A stretch of 64,000 nt of DNA from the NCBI GenBank assembly GCA_035456405.1, contig DATIDG010000083.1:91472-155471 (forward strand), in the 5' to 3' direction. This stretch comes from JAGVSZ01 sp035456405. GTDB lineage: Bacteria; Pseudomonadota; Gammaproteobacteria; Burkholderiales; SG8-39. Positions 47,423-54,836 of the stretch are shown one piece after another (position 1 is the stretch's first letter; each line of letters starts with the position of its first letter). The notes under the pieces are model-generated. The model was not told the origin of the DNA and did no database searches. It saw only the letters and a list, made by a program, of their open reading frames with translations. The position numbers and the translations under genes are program-made.

Positions 47423-48489
47423 TCGAGCGCGACGCAGCGCCCGTCGCGGAACGTTGCGGCGACCGGGCGCCGGTCGATCGCGCCGCTTGCCGACACCGCG
47501 ATGCGGCCCGTGACGCCCTGCACCTCGAATGCCCGCTCGCCGTCCAGCAGGGCGGCGGCGATCCGGTACGCGTCGATGCCGAGCGCGTAGAAGCGGGCCG
47601 CGTCGCCTTCGAGGCCAGCCGGGCGCGCGAACCCCGCGGCCGACGGGTGCTCGGGCTGCACGATCCACGGCATGTCGACGAAACGGACGCCGGCCAGGTC
47701 GAAGTTGCGCAGGCGATCTGAGGGCGCAGTGTTGATCTGCGAGGTCGCGTAGACCGGGACCTGCCCGCCCATGTGCAGCCGCAGGGCGCGCGCCGTCTCT
47801 CCTGCCGCGGCGAGGAAGATCGCATCGTGCGGCTTCCGCGCGAGCCCCTCCCGGATCGCCGCCGGATCGGCGCCCGGCTGCACTTCGAACACGTCGGTGA
47901 TGATCCCGCCCAGCACGAGCCACTCGTCGACGAACGCCTCGCGAATGCGCTTGGCGAGCACGGTGGGCGAGCTCACCACGACGACGTTGCGCGCGCCGTC
48001 GCGCCACGCCAGGCGCGCGACGTAGCGCGTCTCGCCCTCGATCGGGAGCCCGAATGCGTACAGCGGGCGCGCGACGGCGGCATTGCCCTCGGGCTGGTTG
48101 AGGGCGACCGTCGGCACATCCACCCTCCCGCTCGTCGCGAGCGCCGTGACCCCGCTGCGCGTCATCGGGCCGACGACGACTTTTGCGCCCGCCTCTGCCG
48201 CTGCCACGTACTCCGCGACGATGCGCTCCGGGCTCGCGTCGGTTGCGCGCACCGCGATCCGGGGTTTCGCCGGTCCCCGCGCGGCCGCCGCGGCGAACCC
48301 CTGGCGCACCGCGTCCGCGACGCCGCGGAAGTCCGGCGAGTCGAGCGGCAGCAGCAGCACGACATCCGCCCGCGGCGCCGTCGGCTTCGGCGGGGCATCG
48401 GCGCTTGCCGGAGGTGCCTCCGCCCAGCACAATGCCGCGCTATGCAGGAGAAGCGCGGCCGCGACGAGACGCAGGCGATCGGGAAGCAT
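47419..48489 (-). CDS. Penicillin-binding protein activator, LpoA/LppC-like, C-terminal-domain form
   Basis: 356 residues. A signal peptide (LRLVAAALLLHSAALCWAE) has a Cys within LCWAE, not a strict lipobox, so it may be exported rather than lipidated. The rest is the periplasmic-binding-protein-like domain of LpoA (VVLLLPLDSPDFRGVADAVRQGF, VVGPMTRSGVTALA, VVVVSSPTVLAKRIREAF). E. coli LpoA is about 680 residues with an extra TPR-like N-terminal half, which is missing here as in many betaproteobacteria. It activates class A PBPs. A TATAAT box (48516-48521, minus) lies upstream inside rsmI. Confidence 0.88.
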   Translation of the reverse strand: MLPDRLRLVAAALLLHSAALCWAEAPPASADAPPKPTAPRADVVLLLPLDSPDFRGVADAVRQGFAAAAARGPAKPRIAVRATDASPERIVAEYVAAAEAGAKVVVGPMTRSGVTALATSGRVDVPTVALNQPEGNAAVARPLYAFGLPIEGETRYVARLAWRDGARNVVVVSSPTVLAKRIREAFVDEWLVLGGIITDVFEVQPGADPAAIREGLARKPHDAIFLAAAGETARALRLHMGGQVPVYATSQINTAPSDRLRNFDLAGVRFVDMPWIVQPEHPSAAGFARPAGLEGDAARFYALGIDAYRIAAALLDGERAFEVQGVTGRIAVSASGAIDRRPVAATFRDGRCVALE

Positions 48490-49377
48490 GGCGAAGGAGC
48501 GGGGGGCAGCGGCCGATTATATGTGGTGGCCACGCCGATCGGTAACCTCGCCGACGTGACGCAGCGCGCGCTCGACACCTTACGGTCGGTCGACGCGGTG
48601 TTCGCCGAGGACACGCGCGTCGCCGGCGTACTGCTCGCGCATCACGGCATCCGCGCGCGACTGACCGCCCTCCACGAGCACAACGAACGCGCGGCAGCGC
48701 GCGCCGTGTGCCAGCTGCTCGCGGCCGGCAAGAGCGTCGCGCTGGTGAGCGATGCCGGTACGCCGGCCATTTCCGACCCCGGCGCGATCGCGGTGGCAGC
48801 GGCGCGGGCGCAAGGGTTCGCGGTCGTCCCGATCCCGGGCGCGAGCGCGGCGGTCGCCGCCCTGTCGGTGGCGGGTATGCCCGGTCCGTACGCGTTCGTC
48901 GGCTTCCTTCCGGCGAAGTCCGCGGCGCGCCGCAAAGTGCTCGAAGCGTGGCGCGCGTTCGCGTACACACTGGTGTTCTACGAAGCGCCGCACCGGATCC
49001 TCGAATGCGTCGCAGATCTGACCGCGGTGCTCAGCGGCGAACGGACCGTCGTGCTCGCACGCGAGCTGACGAAGGTCTTCGAAACCGTGCACGCCTGCCG
49101 TCTCGGCGACGCCACGGGGTGGCTCGAGTCCGATCCGGACCGACAGCGTGGCGAGTTCGTCATGGTAGTGTCGGGTGCGACGGCGGACGAGGCCGCGGCG
49201 CGCGCGGAGGAGGGCGAGCGCGTGCTTCGCCTCCTGCTCGCGGAGCTGCCGGTGAGGAGCGCCGCGCGGCTCGCGGCCGAGATCAGCGGTGCGCGGAAGA
49301 ACGATATGTACGCGAAGGCGCTGGAACTCCAGGTGCGGCCGCAGAGGACCCAGAGGGCACAGAGGAAAAGCAAGTGA
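48442..49377 (+). CDS. rsmI: 16S rRNA 2'-O-ribose C1402 methyltransferase
   Basis: 311 residues. The SAM tetrapyrrole-methylase-like fold shows LYVVATPIGNLADVTQRALDTL, AEDTR, LVSDAGTPAISDPG, PIPGASAAVAALS and YEAPHRILE, all RsmI. It methylates C1402 in the decoding centre. In frame the only start before the family N-terminus is ATG 48442, which overlaps the divergent lpoA-like gene by 48 bases. The C-terminal tail RPQRTQRAQRKSK is encoded by an ACAGAGGA-type dispersed repeat (49341-49370) and is not part of the family. Confidence 0.93.
   Translation: MQEKRGRDETQAIGKHGEGAGGSGRLYVVATPIGNLADVTQRALDTLRSVDAVFAEDTRVAGVLLAHHGIRARLTALHEHNERAAARAVCQLLAAGKSVALVSDAGTPAISDPGAIAVAAARAQGFAVVPIPGASAAVAALSVAGMPGPYAFVGFLPAKSAARRKVLEAWRAFAYTLVFYEAPHRILECVADLTAVLSGERTVVLARELTKVFETVHACRLGDATGWLESDPDRQRGEFVMVVSGATADEAAARAEEGERVLRLLLAELPVRSAARLAAEISGARKNDMYAKALELQVRPQRTQRAQRKSK
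48516..48521 (-). promoter_or_regulatory. -10 box for the lpoA-like operon
   Basis: TATAAT on the minus strand, 27 bases before the lpoA-like ATG and inside the rsmI coding sequence. No good -35 is seen at 16-18 bases. Confidence 0.5.
49341..49370. repeat. ACAGAGGA-type dispersed repeat inside the rsmI 3' end
   Basis: GCAGAGGACC, CAGAGGGCAC and AGAGGAAAAG form a degenerate tandem unit. A related unit in the opposite orientation lies at 63752-63793. It supplies the last 12 or so codons of rsmI. Confidence 0.75.
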
Positions 49378-49405
49378 GGGGAAAGCTGTTACCGCTTCTT
49401 CTGCA

Positions 49406-50443
49406 ATGGACTCGATAACGATCACCCGCCCCGACGACTGGCATCTCCACCTGCGCGACGGCGCGTCGCTCGCAGCCGTGCTTCCCTACACCGCGCGGCA
49501 GTTCGCGCGCGCGATCGTGATGCCGAACCTGAAGCCGCCGGTGACGACGGTCGAGCTGGCGCGCGCCTACCGTGAGCGGATACGCGCCGCCCTTCCGCAG
49601 GCGGGCACCGCAGAATTCGAGCCGCTGATGACGCTCTACCTTACCGACAACACGTCGCCCGACGAGATCGCGCGGGCGCGCGCGAGCGGCTTCGTGCACG
49701 CGGTCAAGTACTACCCCGCCGGGGCGACGACGAACTCCGACTCGGGCGTGACGGCGTTCGAGCGCGCGTTTCCGGCGCTCGCTGCAATGGAGAGGCACGA
49801 TCTGCCGCTCTCCGTCCACGGCGAGGTGACCGATCCCGCGGTCGACGTCTTCGACCGGGAGAAGGTCTTCATCGACACCGTCCTCGCCGAGATCGCGCGA
49901 CGCTTCCCCGCCCTGCGAGTCGTGTTCGAGCACATCACGACGAAGGAGGCCGCCGACTACGTGCTCGCCGCGGGCCCGCGGATCGGTGCGACCATCACCG
50001 CCCACCACCTGCTGTACAACCGCAACGCGCTCTTCACGGGCGGACTGCGGCCGCATTTCTACTGCCTGCCGGTGCTCAAGCGCGAGCGCCATCGCCAGGC
50101 GCTCGTGCGCGCGGCGACTGGCGGCAGCACGAAGTTCTTCCTCGGCAGCGACAGCGCCCCGCATCCGCGCGGCGAGAAGGAGAGCGCGTGCGGCTGCGCC
50201 GGCTGCTTCACCGCGCATGCCGCGCTCGCGCTCTACGCCGAGGCGTTCGACGCCGCCGGCGCGCTCGACCGGCTGGAGGCGTTCGCGAGCTTCAACGGGC
50301 CCGACTTCTATCGCCTGCCGCGCAATGCGGGTCGCGTCACGCTCGCTCGCGAGCGGTGGGAGGTGCCGCGCGAGCTTGCGTTCGGCGCGACGGCGCTGGT
50401 GCCGCTGCGCGGCGGCGAAGTGCTCGGGTGGCGGCTCGTGTGA
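49406..50443 (+). CDS. pyrC: Dihydroorotase, class II
   Basis: 345 residues, matching E. coli PyrC length. The metal-binding WHLHLRDG (H13, H15), the carboxylated Lys in HAVKYYPAGATTNSD (K101), VHGEVTD and ITAHHLL, and LGSDSAPHPRGEKE with the catalytic Asp are all present. It closes carbamoyl-aspartate to dihydroorotate in pyrimidine synthesis. ATG 49406 gives MDSITITRPDDWHLH. The stop overlaps the DUF3025 start as GTGTGA. Confidence 0.96.
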   Translation: MDSITITRPDDWHLHLRDGASLAAVLPYTARQFARAIVMPNLKPPVTTVELARAYRERIRAALPQAGTAEFEPLMTLYLTDNTSPDEIARARASGFVHAVKYYPAGATTNSDSGVTAFERAFPALAAMERHDLPLSVHGEVTDPAVDVFDREKVFIDTVLAEIARRFPALRVVFEHITTKEAADYVLAAGPRIGATITAHHLLYNRNALFTGGLRPHFYCLPVLKRERHRQALVRAATGGSTKFFLGSDSAPHPRGEKESACGCAGCFTAHAALALYAEAFDAAGALDRLEAFASFNGPDFYRLPRNAGRVTLARERWEVPRELAFGATALVPLRGGEVLGWRLV

Positions 50444-51282
50444 GCAGCGGTGGCGCGCCGGCCTGGAACCGGGCGGCGCTCGTCGCATCGCCGCTGCTCG
50501 CGACGGTGCGACCGCTGCTCGAGCACCTGTCTGCGGACCGCTTTCCGACGCTGGACGAGCTGAACCTCCTCGCGCGGGAGCAGGACCTGCGCTCCGGCGG
50601 CGGTGCGCCAATCGTGTTCGTCCCGGCCGCAGCGGCGAGATCCCGCAGGCTCGAGGCGCAGTACGAGATCCGGATCCATTGCGAAGGGGCGGTGCCGACG
50701 CGGGCCGAGAGCTGGCACGATCTCTTCAACGCGCTCGCCTGGCTCGTCTTTCCGGGCACGAAGGCGACGATCAACCGCCTGCACCACGACGAGATGTTGC
50801 GCCGGCGTGACGACCCGCAGCGCGGCACCGCGCGCGACGTGCTCACGCTGTTCGACGAAGGCGGCGTGATCGCCGCTTGCGCCGATGCGTCGCTGGCCCG
50901 CCTGCTGGCCGAGTTCCGCTGGAAGGAGCTGTTCTGGACGCGGCGCGCCGACGTTGCCACCTCCATGCGCTTCCGCGTGTTCGGCCACGCGATCCACGAG
51001 AAGGCGCTCGCGCCGTACAAGGGCGTCACCGCAAAGACGCTGGTCGTCGAGGCTCCGCGCGCGACGCTCGAACTGCCGGACGAGGCGCTGATCGCCGTGC
51101 TCGATGAGCGCGCGGCGGCGCACTTCGCCGCGCCGGGCGCGCTCGCGTCGACGCGCTCGCTGCACCCGCTGCCGATCCTCGGCGTTCCGGGATGGACGAG
51201 CGCGAACGAGAATGCGGCGTTCTACGACGACCCCACGGTGTTCCGCTCCGGGTGGCGATCCGGAAAGAAAGAGGCCCCTTGA
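50440..51282 (+). CDS. DUF3025 family protein
   Basis: 280 residues from GTG 50440. FPTLDELNLLAREQDLRSGGGAPIVFV, then YEIRIHCEGAVPTRAESWHDLFNALAWLVFPGTKATIN, and DVLTLFDEGGVIAA are DUF3025 signatures. The function is unknown; the gene often accompanies housekeeping loci in beta- and gammaproteobacteria. It is coupled to pyrC, and its stop codon lies in the loop of its terminator. Confidence 0.88.
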   Translation: MSSGGAPAWNRAALVASPLLATVRPLLEHLSADRFPTLDELNLLAREQDLRSGGGAPIVFVPAAAARSRRLEAQYEIRIHCEGAVPTRAESWHDLFNALAWLVFPGTKATINRLHHDEMLRRRDDPQRGTARDVLTLFDEGGVIAACADASLARLLAEFRWKELFWTRRADVATSMRFRVFGHAIHEKALAPYKGVTAKTLVVEAPRATLELPDEALIAVLDERAAAHFAAPGALASTRSLHPLPILGVPGWTSANENAAFYDDPTVFRSGWRSGKKEAP

Positions 51283-51292
51283 GGGGCCTCTT
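51269..51292 (+). terminator. Terminator hairpin containing the DUF3025 stop codon
   Basis: AAGAGGCCCC, loop TTGA, GGGGCCTCTT. The TGA stop (51280-51282) occupies the loop. It is a perfect 10-bp stem. It may work in both directions for the convergent DUF1269 gene. The gap 51293-51460 holds nothing else I recognise. Confidence 0.82.
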
Positions 51293-51460
51293 GGAGCGCC
51301 CCGACCCTCACCCGCGATCGCCGCCGCACACGGCACGGATCGCATCGCATGGTTCGCGCGCCTGCTGCACGCTCGACCCGCGCGAGGGCTCGGACCGGAC
51401 CGCGCTCCGGGCGCCGCGCGAGCGGCGCAGGTTCGGAGCGTTGCCCCGAATCGGATCAGG

Positions 51461-51973
51461 CTACGGGAACGCCGGCATCGTCGGCTCCACTACGCCAGCG
51501 CTCGCCTCCGGGTGCTGGCGGTGCACAAGGTTTCGAATCTCGTCGACGCGGGAGAACGGCACGTCGACCATGAGCAACACCTTGCCGACCTCGAATTCGC
51601 GCTCGTAGCGCTTCAGCCGCGAGTTGGGGGCGCCCGCACCCGCGAGGCTGCCGACCCAGGCGCCGAGCAGCGCGCCGCCGATCCCGGTGGCGAGCACCGT
51701 CGCCCACTGCAAGGCGATTCCGCCGGGAGGGTAGAGCACGGCGATCACGCCGAGGGCGATTCCGCCGATGCCGCCGATCACCATGCCCCGCTCGGCGCCG
51801 TGCACGAGGTCGGTCTTCTGCAGCGCATTCGCCTCGTGCAGCTCGCCGAGGTCGGTCCCGCGCCTAGCGAGGACGTGCATGTGGCGGTCCTCGACGCGGG
51901 CGAGCAACAGATCGGCGGCGGTGCGCCGGGCGCTCACGACGTCCGGCAGCAGGAAGTACAGTCGGCGGCGCAT
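51461..51973 (-). CDS. DUF1269 membrane protein
   Basis: 170 residues. A soluble start (YFLLPDVVSARRTAADLLLARVEDRHMHVLAR) is followed by two Gly-rich hydrophobic helices (GMVIGGIGGIALGVIAVLYPP and ATVLATGIGGALLGAWVGSLAGAGA) and a C-terminal domain (GKVLLMVDVPFSRVDEIRNLV). This is the DUF1269 layout; such proteins are stress-related and otherwise uncharacterised. ATG 51973 is preceded by GGAGG on the coding strand. Confidence 0.85.
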   Translation of the reverse strand: MRRRLYFLLPDVVSARRTAADLLLARVEDRHMHVLARRGTDLGELHEANALQKTDLVHGAERGMVIGGIGGIALGVIAVLYPPGGIALQWATVLATGIGGALLGAWVGSLAGAGAPNSRLKRYEREFEVGKVLLMVDVPFSRVDEIRNLVHRQHPEASAGVVEPTMPAFP

Positions 51974-52070
51974 CGAGGCCTCCTGTCCGCGGAATTCTTC
52001 CTACTGTCTAGCCCTGTCCGGGGGCGAATGCAAGACGCGCTGCAGCGGCGAACGATCGGGCCCATGCGAG

Positions 52071-52076
52071 TATCAT
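52071..52076 (+). promoter_or_regulatory. -10 box of rnpB
   Basis: TATCAT lies 7 bases before the 5' end of RNase P RNA deduced from its P1 helix, the correct distance for a -10 box. No strong -35 is seen. Confidence 0.6.
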
Positions 52077-52083
52077 CCGGAGT

Positions 52084-52473
52084 GAAGCCGGCTAGACGGT
52101 CGCCGGAGGCGACTGCCTCCGGAGGAAAGTCCGGGCTCCGCAGGGCAGGGTGCTGGATAACGTCCAGGCGCCGCGAGGCGACGGCCAGTGGAACAGAAAG
52201 CACACCGCCGATGGCTGGTCTGTCGGTCGCGAGATCGGCAGGCTTTCTCAGGCAAGGGTGAAATGGTGCGGTAAGAGCGCACCGCGGCGGTGGCGACACC
52301 GTCGGCACGCCAAACCCCACCCGGAGCAACACCAAATAGGCAGGTGCAGCGCGGCTCGTCCGCGCGAAAGGGCGGCCCGCCCCAGCCTGCGGGTAGGTGG
52401 CTCGAGCCGCGGGGCAACCCGCGGCCCAGATGAATGACCGTTCTCGACAGAACCCGGCTTACCGGCCGGCTTC
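52084..52473 (+). ncRNA. rnpB: RNase P RNA, bacterial type A
   Basis: About 390 bases. The ends pair as P1 (GAAGCCGGC at 52084-52092 with GCCGGCTTC at 52465-52473). Conserved regions are in order: GGAGGAAAGTCCGGGC near 52118, AACAGAAAGCA with CACCGCC (52193-52209), AGGGTGAAA..GGTAAGAGCGCACCGC (52253-52283), CCACCCGGAGCAA (52317-52329) and GATGAATGACCGTTCTCGAC with AGAACCCGGCTTA (52430-52461). It is the catalytic RNA that matures tRNA 5' ends. Confidence 0.97.
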
Positions 52474-52483
52474 AACCGATCTA

Positions 52484-52510
52484 GCGCGAGGCGCCATTGG
52501 CGCCTCGCGC
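52484..52510. terminator. 12-bp perfect stem between rnpB and waaF
   Basis: GCGCGAGGCGCC, ATT, GGCGCCTCGCGC. It lies 11 bases beyond rnpB and just past the stop of the convergent waaF gene, so it may end both transcripts. No T-run follows in either direction. Confidence 0.75.
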
Positions 52511-52512
52511 GC

Positions 52513-53538
52513 CTACGCCCGCTCCCGCGCCGCCGCCACGGCCGCCTCGATCTCGCTCAGCACGCGCTCTGGCGCGAGCTCGTTCATGCAGCGGAAGTGC
52601 CCGAGCGGGCATTCGCGCGCGAAGCACGGGCTGCATTCCAGCTGGAGCTGCACGATGCGCGCGCGCGGCGCAAGCGGCGGCGTGTGCGCGGGGCTCGACG
52701 AGCCGTACAGCGCGACGAGCGGCCGGCCGAGGGCGGAGGCGACGTGCATCAGTCCCGAGTCATTGGTGACCACGCACTCGGCGACCGACAGGAGATCGAT
52801 TGCGGCCGCGAGGTCGGTGCGGCCGCACAGGTTCAGCGCTTCGCCGGCGGCGAGCTGCGCGATCTCGTCCCCGATGGCCCTGTCTCCCGGCGCGCCGATC
52901 AGCCAGACCGATCGCCCGCGCCTCGCGAGGGCGCGCGCCAGGGACGCAAAGTGCCGCGCCGGCCAGCGCTTGGCCGGTCCGTATTCGGCACCCGGGCAGA
53001 GTGCGACCACCGGCTGCGTGCGGTCGAGCCCGAGCCGGCTCACGGTGATGAGGAGATTCGCCTCGTCCACGTCGATCCGCGTGACCGGTATCGGGCGCTC
53101 GACCGGACGGCCCGGCGCCTCGGCGAGCTGCAGGTAGCGCTCGGCCATGAGCGGCAGCCCGGCCTCGTCGAGCCTGTGACGCACGTTCAGGAGCGCGTAA
53201 CGCGCCTCGCCGACGAAGCCGATGCGGCGCGGGATTCCGGCGAGCAGCGGCACCAGCGCCGACTTGAAGCTGTTCGGGAGCACGATCGCCTCGCGGTAGC
53301 GGCGGCGGCGCAGCCGCCGCGCGAGGCGGATGCGCGGGCCGAGCGCGAGCTCGCCGTGCCGGAAGGGCACTTCGAGGACCTCTTCGACTTCCGGCATCCG
53401 GCGCAGCACCGGTGCGGTCCAGTCGGGCGCCACTGCATCGATCCGCAATCCCGGATGGCGCGCGCGCAGCCGCGCCAGCAGCGGCTGCGCGAGCAGCGTG
53501 TCGCCGATCCAGTTGGGGGCGACGACCAGTAGGCGCAT
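52513..53538 (-). CDS. waaF: Lipopolysaccharide heptosyltransferase II
   Basis: 341 residues of the GT9 family. LLVVAPNWIGDTLLAQPLL is the standard start; ALCPGAEYGPAKRWPARHFASLA and VTNDSGLMHVASALGRPLVALYGSSSP are the sugar-nucleotide binding signatures. It adds the second heptose to the lipopolysaccharide inner core from ADP-heptose, made with the help of rfaE2 in this window. CSPCF..ECPLGHFRCM near the end is a conserved cysteine-rich stretch of WaaF. It is the last gene of a run with ilvE. Confidence 0.95.
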   Translation of the reverse strand: MRLLVVAPNWIGDTLLAQPLLARLRARHPGLRIDAVAPDWTAPVLRRMPEVEEVLEVPFRHGELALGPRIRLARRLRRRRYREAIVLPNSFKSALVPLLAGIPRRIGFVGEARYALLNVRHRLDEAGLPLMAERYLQLAEAPGRPVERPIPVTRIDVDEANLLITVSRLGLDRTQPVVALCPGAEYGPAKRWPARHFASLARALARRGRSVWLIGAPGDRAIGDEIAQLAAGEALNLCGRTDLAAAIDLLSVAECVVTNDSGLMHVASALGRPLVALYGSSSPAHTPPLAPRARIVQLQLECSPCFARECPLGHFRCMNELAPERVLSEIEAAVAAARERA

Positions 53539-53544
53539 CGGGTC

Positions 53545-53742
53545 TCAGTGCCCTTTCGGCCTGGCGCCCTTGTACACGTAGAGCGTGCTGCAGTAGGGGC
53601 ACCGGATCTCGCCCGAGTCGGTGATGTCGAGGAAGACGCGCGGGTGATAGCACCAGACCGGCGTGCGCGGCGTCGGGCAGTGAAGCGGCAGGTCCTCCTC
53701 CCGGACTTCGATTGTGGACCCCGATTGAACCGGCTCGGCCAT
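53545..53742 (-). CDS. Small zinc-finger-domain protein
   Basis: 65 residues. LPLHCPTPRTPVWCYHPRVFLDI and RCPYCSTLYVYKG supply four Cys/His positions of the zinc-finger family often found as a single gene beside ilvE in betaproteobacteria (relatives of the NDUFS6-type fold). ATG 53742 lies 2 bases after the ilvE stop, so it is in the same operon; waaF follows after 6 bases. Role unknown. Confidence 0.9.
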   Translation of the reverse strand: MAEPVQSGSTIEVREEDLPLHCPTPRTPVWCYHPRVFLDITDSGEIRCPYCSTLYVYKGARPKGH

Positions 53743-53744
53743 AC

Positions 53745-54710
53745 CTATTTGCCCTTCTTCCCGGTCTTCTTCGCCTTGCCGTCGTAGACGGGCGTGAGCC
53801 ACTGTTGATAGCGCTTGTTCTTCCCGTTCACCAGGTCGAAGAACGCCTTCTGAATCTTGGCCGTGATCGGCCCGCGGCGCCCGGCGCCGATCTGGCGGCC
53901 GTCGACTTCGCGGATCGGCGTGACCTCGGCAGCCGTGCCGGTGAAAAACGCCTCGTCGGCGATGTACAGGTCGTCGCGCGTGATCCGCTTCGCGCGCACC
54001 TCGTAGCCGAGGTCGGCGGCGAGCTGGATCACCGTCTCGCGCGTGATCCCGATCAGAGCGCTCGTCAGCTCCGGCTCGCAGATCTTCCCGCTCTTGATGA
54101 CGAACAGGTTCTCGCCGGCGCCTTCGGCAACGAAGCCGTCGACGTCGAGCAGCAGGCCCTCGTCGTAGCCATGGTCGAGTGCCTCCACGTTGGCGAGGAT
54201 CGAGTTCGCGTACGTGCCGGAGTACTTCGCGCGGCACATCGAGACGTTCACGTGGTGGCGCGCGAAGGACGAGGTCTTGATGCGGATTCCCTTCTCGAGG
54301 CCCTCCGCGCCGAGGTACGCGCCCCACGGCCAGGCGGCGATCGCCACGTGGACCGTCGCCCCCTTCGGGCTTACCCCCATCTTCTCCGACCCGTAGAACG
54401 CGATCGGCCGGATGTAGCAGGACTCCAGCCCGTTCGCCCGCACCACCTCCTTCTGCGCTGCCATGAGCGCGTCGCGCGAGTACGGGACCTTCATCATGTA
54501 GATGTGCGCCGAGTTGAACAGGCGCTCGGTGTGCTCCTTGAGCCGGAAGATCGCCGTGCCGCCGACCGTCTTGTAGGCGCGCACGCCCTCGAAGACCGCC
54601 AGGCCGTAGTGCAGCGAGTGGGTCAGGACGTGGGTGGTGGCGTTGCGCCAGGGCACGAGCTTGCCGTCGTACCAGATCCAGCCGTCACGATCGGCCATGG
54701 TGGTCGCCAT
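53745..54710 (-). CDS. ilvE: Branched-chain amino acid aminotransferase
   Basis: 321 residues of the class IV PLP enzymes. WIWYDGKLVPW, HYGLAVFEGVRAYKT, the PLP lysine K162 (SMCRAKYSGTYANSILA), EGAGENLFVIKSG and GTAAEVTPIREVD are all present. It performs the last step of isoleucine, leucine and valine synthesis. GGAG lies 9 bases before ATG 54710; the shorter start MADRDGW (54698) is also possible. A TAAAAT box precedes. The tail (KAKKTGKKGK) is basic. Confidence 0.95.
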   Translation of the reverse strand: MATTMADRDGWIWYDGKLVPWRNATTHVLTHSLHYGLAVFEGVRAYKTVGGTAIFRLKEHTERLFNSAHIYMMKVPYSRDALMAAQKEVVRANGLESCYIRPIAFYGSEKMGVSPKGATVHVAIAAWPWGAYLGAEGLEKGIRIKTSSFARHHVNVSMCRAKYSGTYANSILANVEALDHGYDEGLLLDVDGFVAEGAGENLFVIKSGKICEPELTSALIGITRETVIQLAADLGYEVRAKRITRDDLYIADEAFFTGTAAEVTPIREVDGRQIGAGRRGPITAKIQKAFFDLVNGKNKRYQQWLTPVYDGKAKKTGKKGK

Positions 54711-54749
54711 TGGTTCTTTTCTCCGGGAGCGCGGTAGGGGGAAGCGCGA

Positions 54750-54755
54750 ATTTTA
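54750..54755 (-). promoter_or_regulatory. -10 box of the ilvE operon
   Basis: TAAAAT on the minus strand, giving a leader of about 33 bases. The -35 region falls within the inverted GTGAACCGCGA repeat and is weak. Confidence 0.5.
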
Positions 54756-54758
54756 GCG

Positions 54759-54830
54759 TGAACCGCGAGCCGCGAGTCCCTTGCCGGGACGGGTCCGGTT
54801 CACGGTTCGCGGTCCACGGTTTACGATTCG
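54759..54830. repeat. Degenerate GTGAACCGCGA inverted repeats
   Basis: GTGAACCGCGAGCCGCGAG on one side and GGTTCACGGTTCGCGGTCCACGG on the other can fold on themselves. The words are short tandem permutations of GTGAACCGCGA and its complement. They fill the divergent gap between ilvE and the dehydrogenase-family gene. Confidence 0.55.
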
Positions 54831-54836
54831 CCTCGC

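Noticed and set aside
49330..49380. CRISPR-like tandem repeat in the rsmI tail and at 63.7 kb
   Set aside because: Units are short, degenerate and have no regular spacers or cas genes; they are dispersed ACAGAGGA-type repeats.
52150..52437. Frames within the RNase P RNA region
   Set aside because: The DNA is explained by conserved rnpB structure; the frames are incidental.
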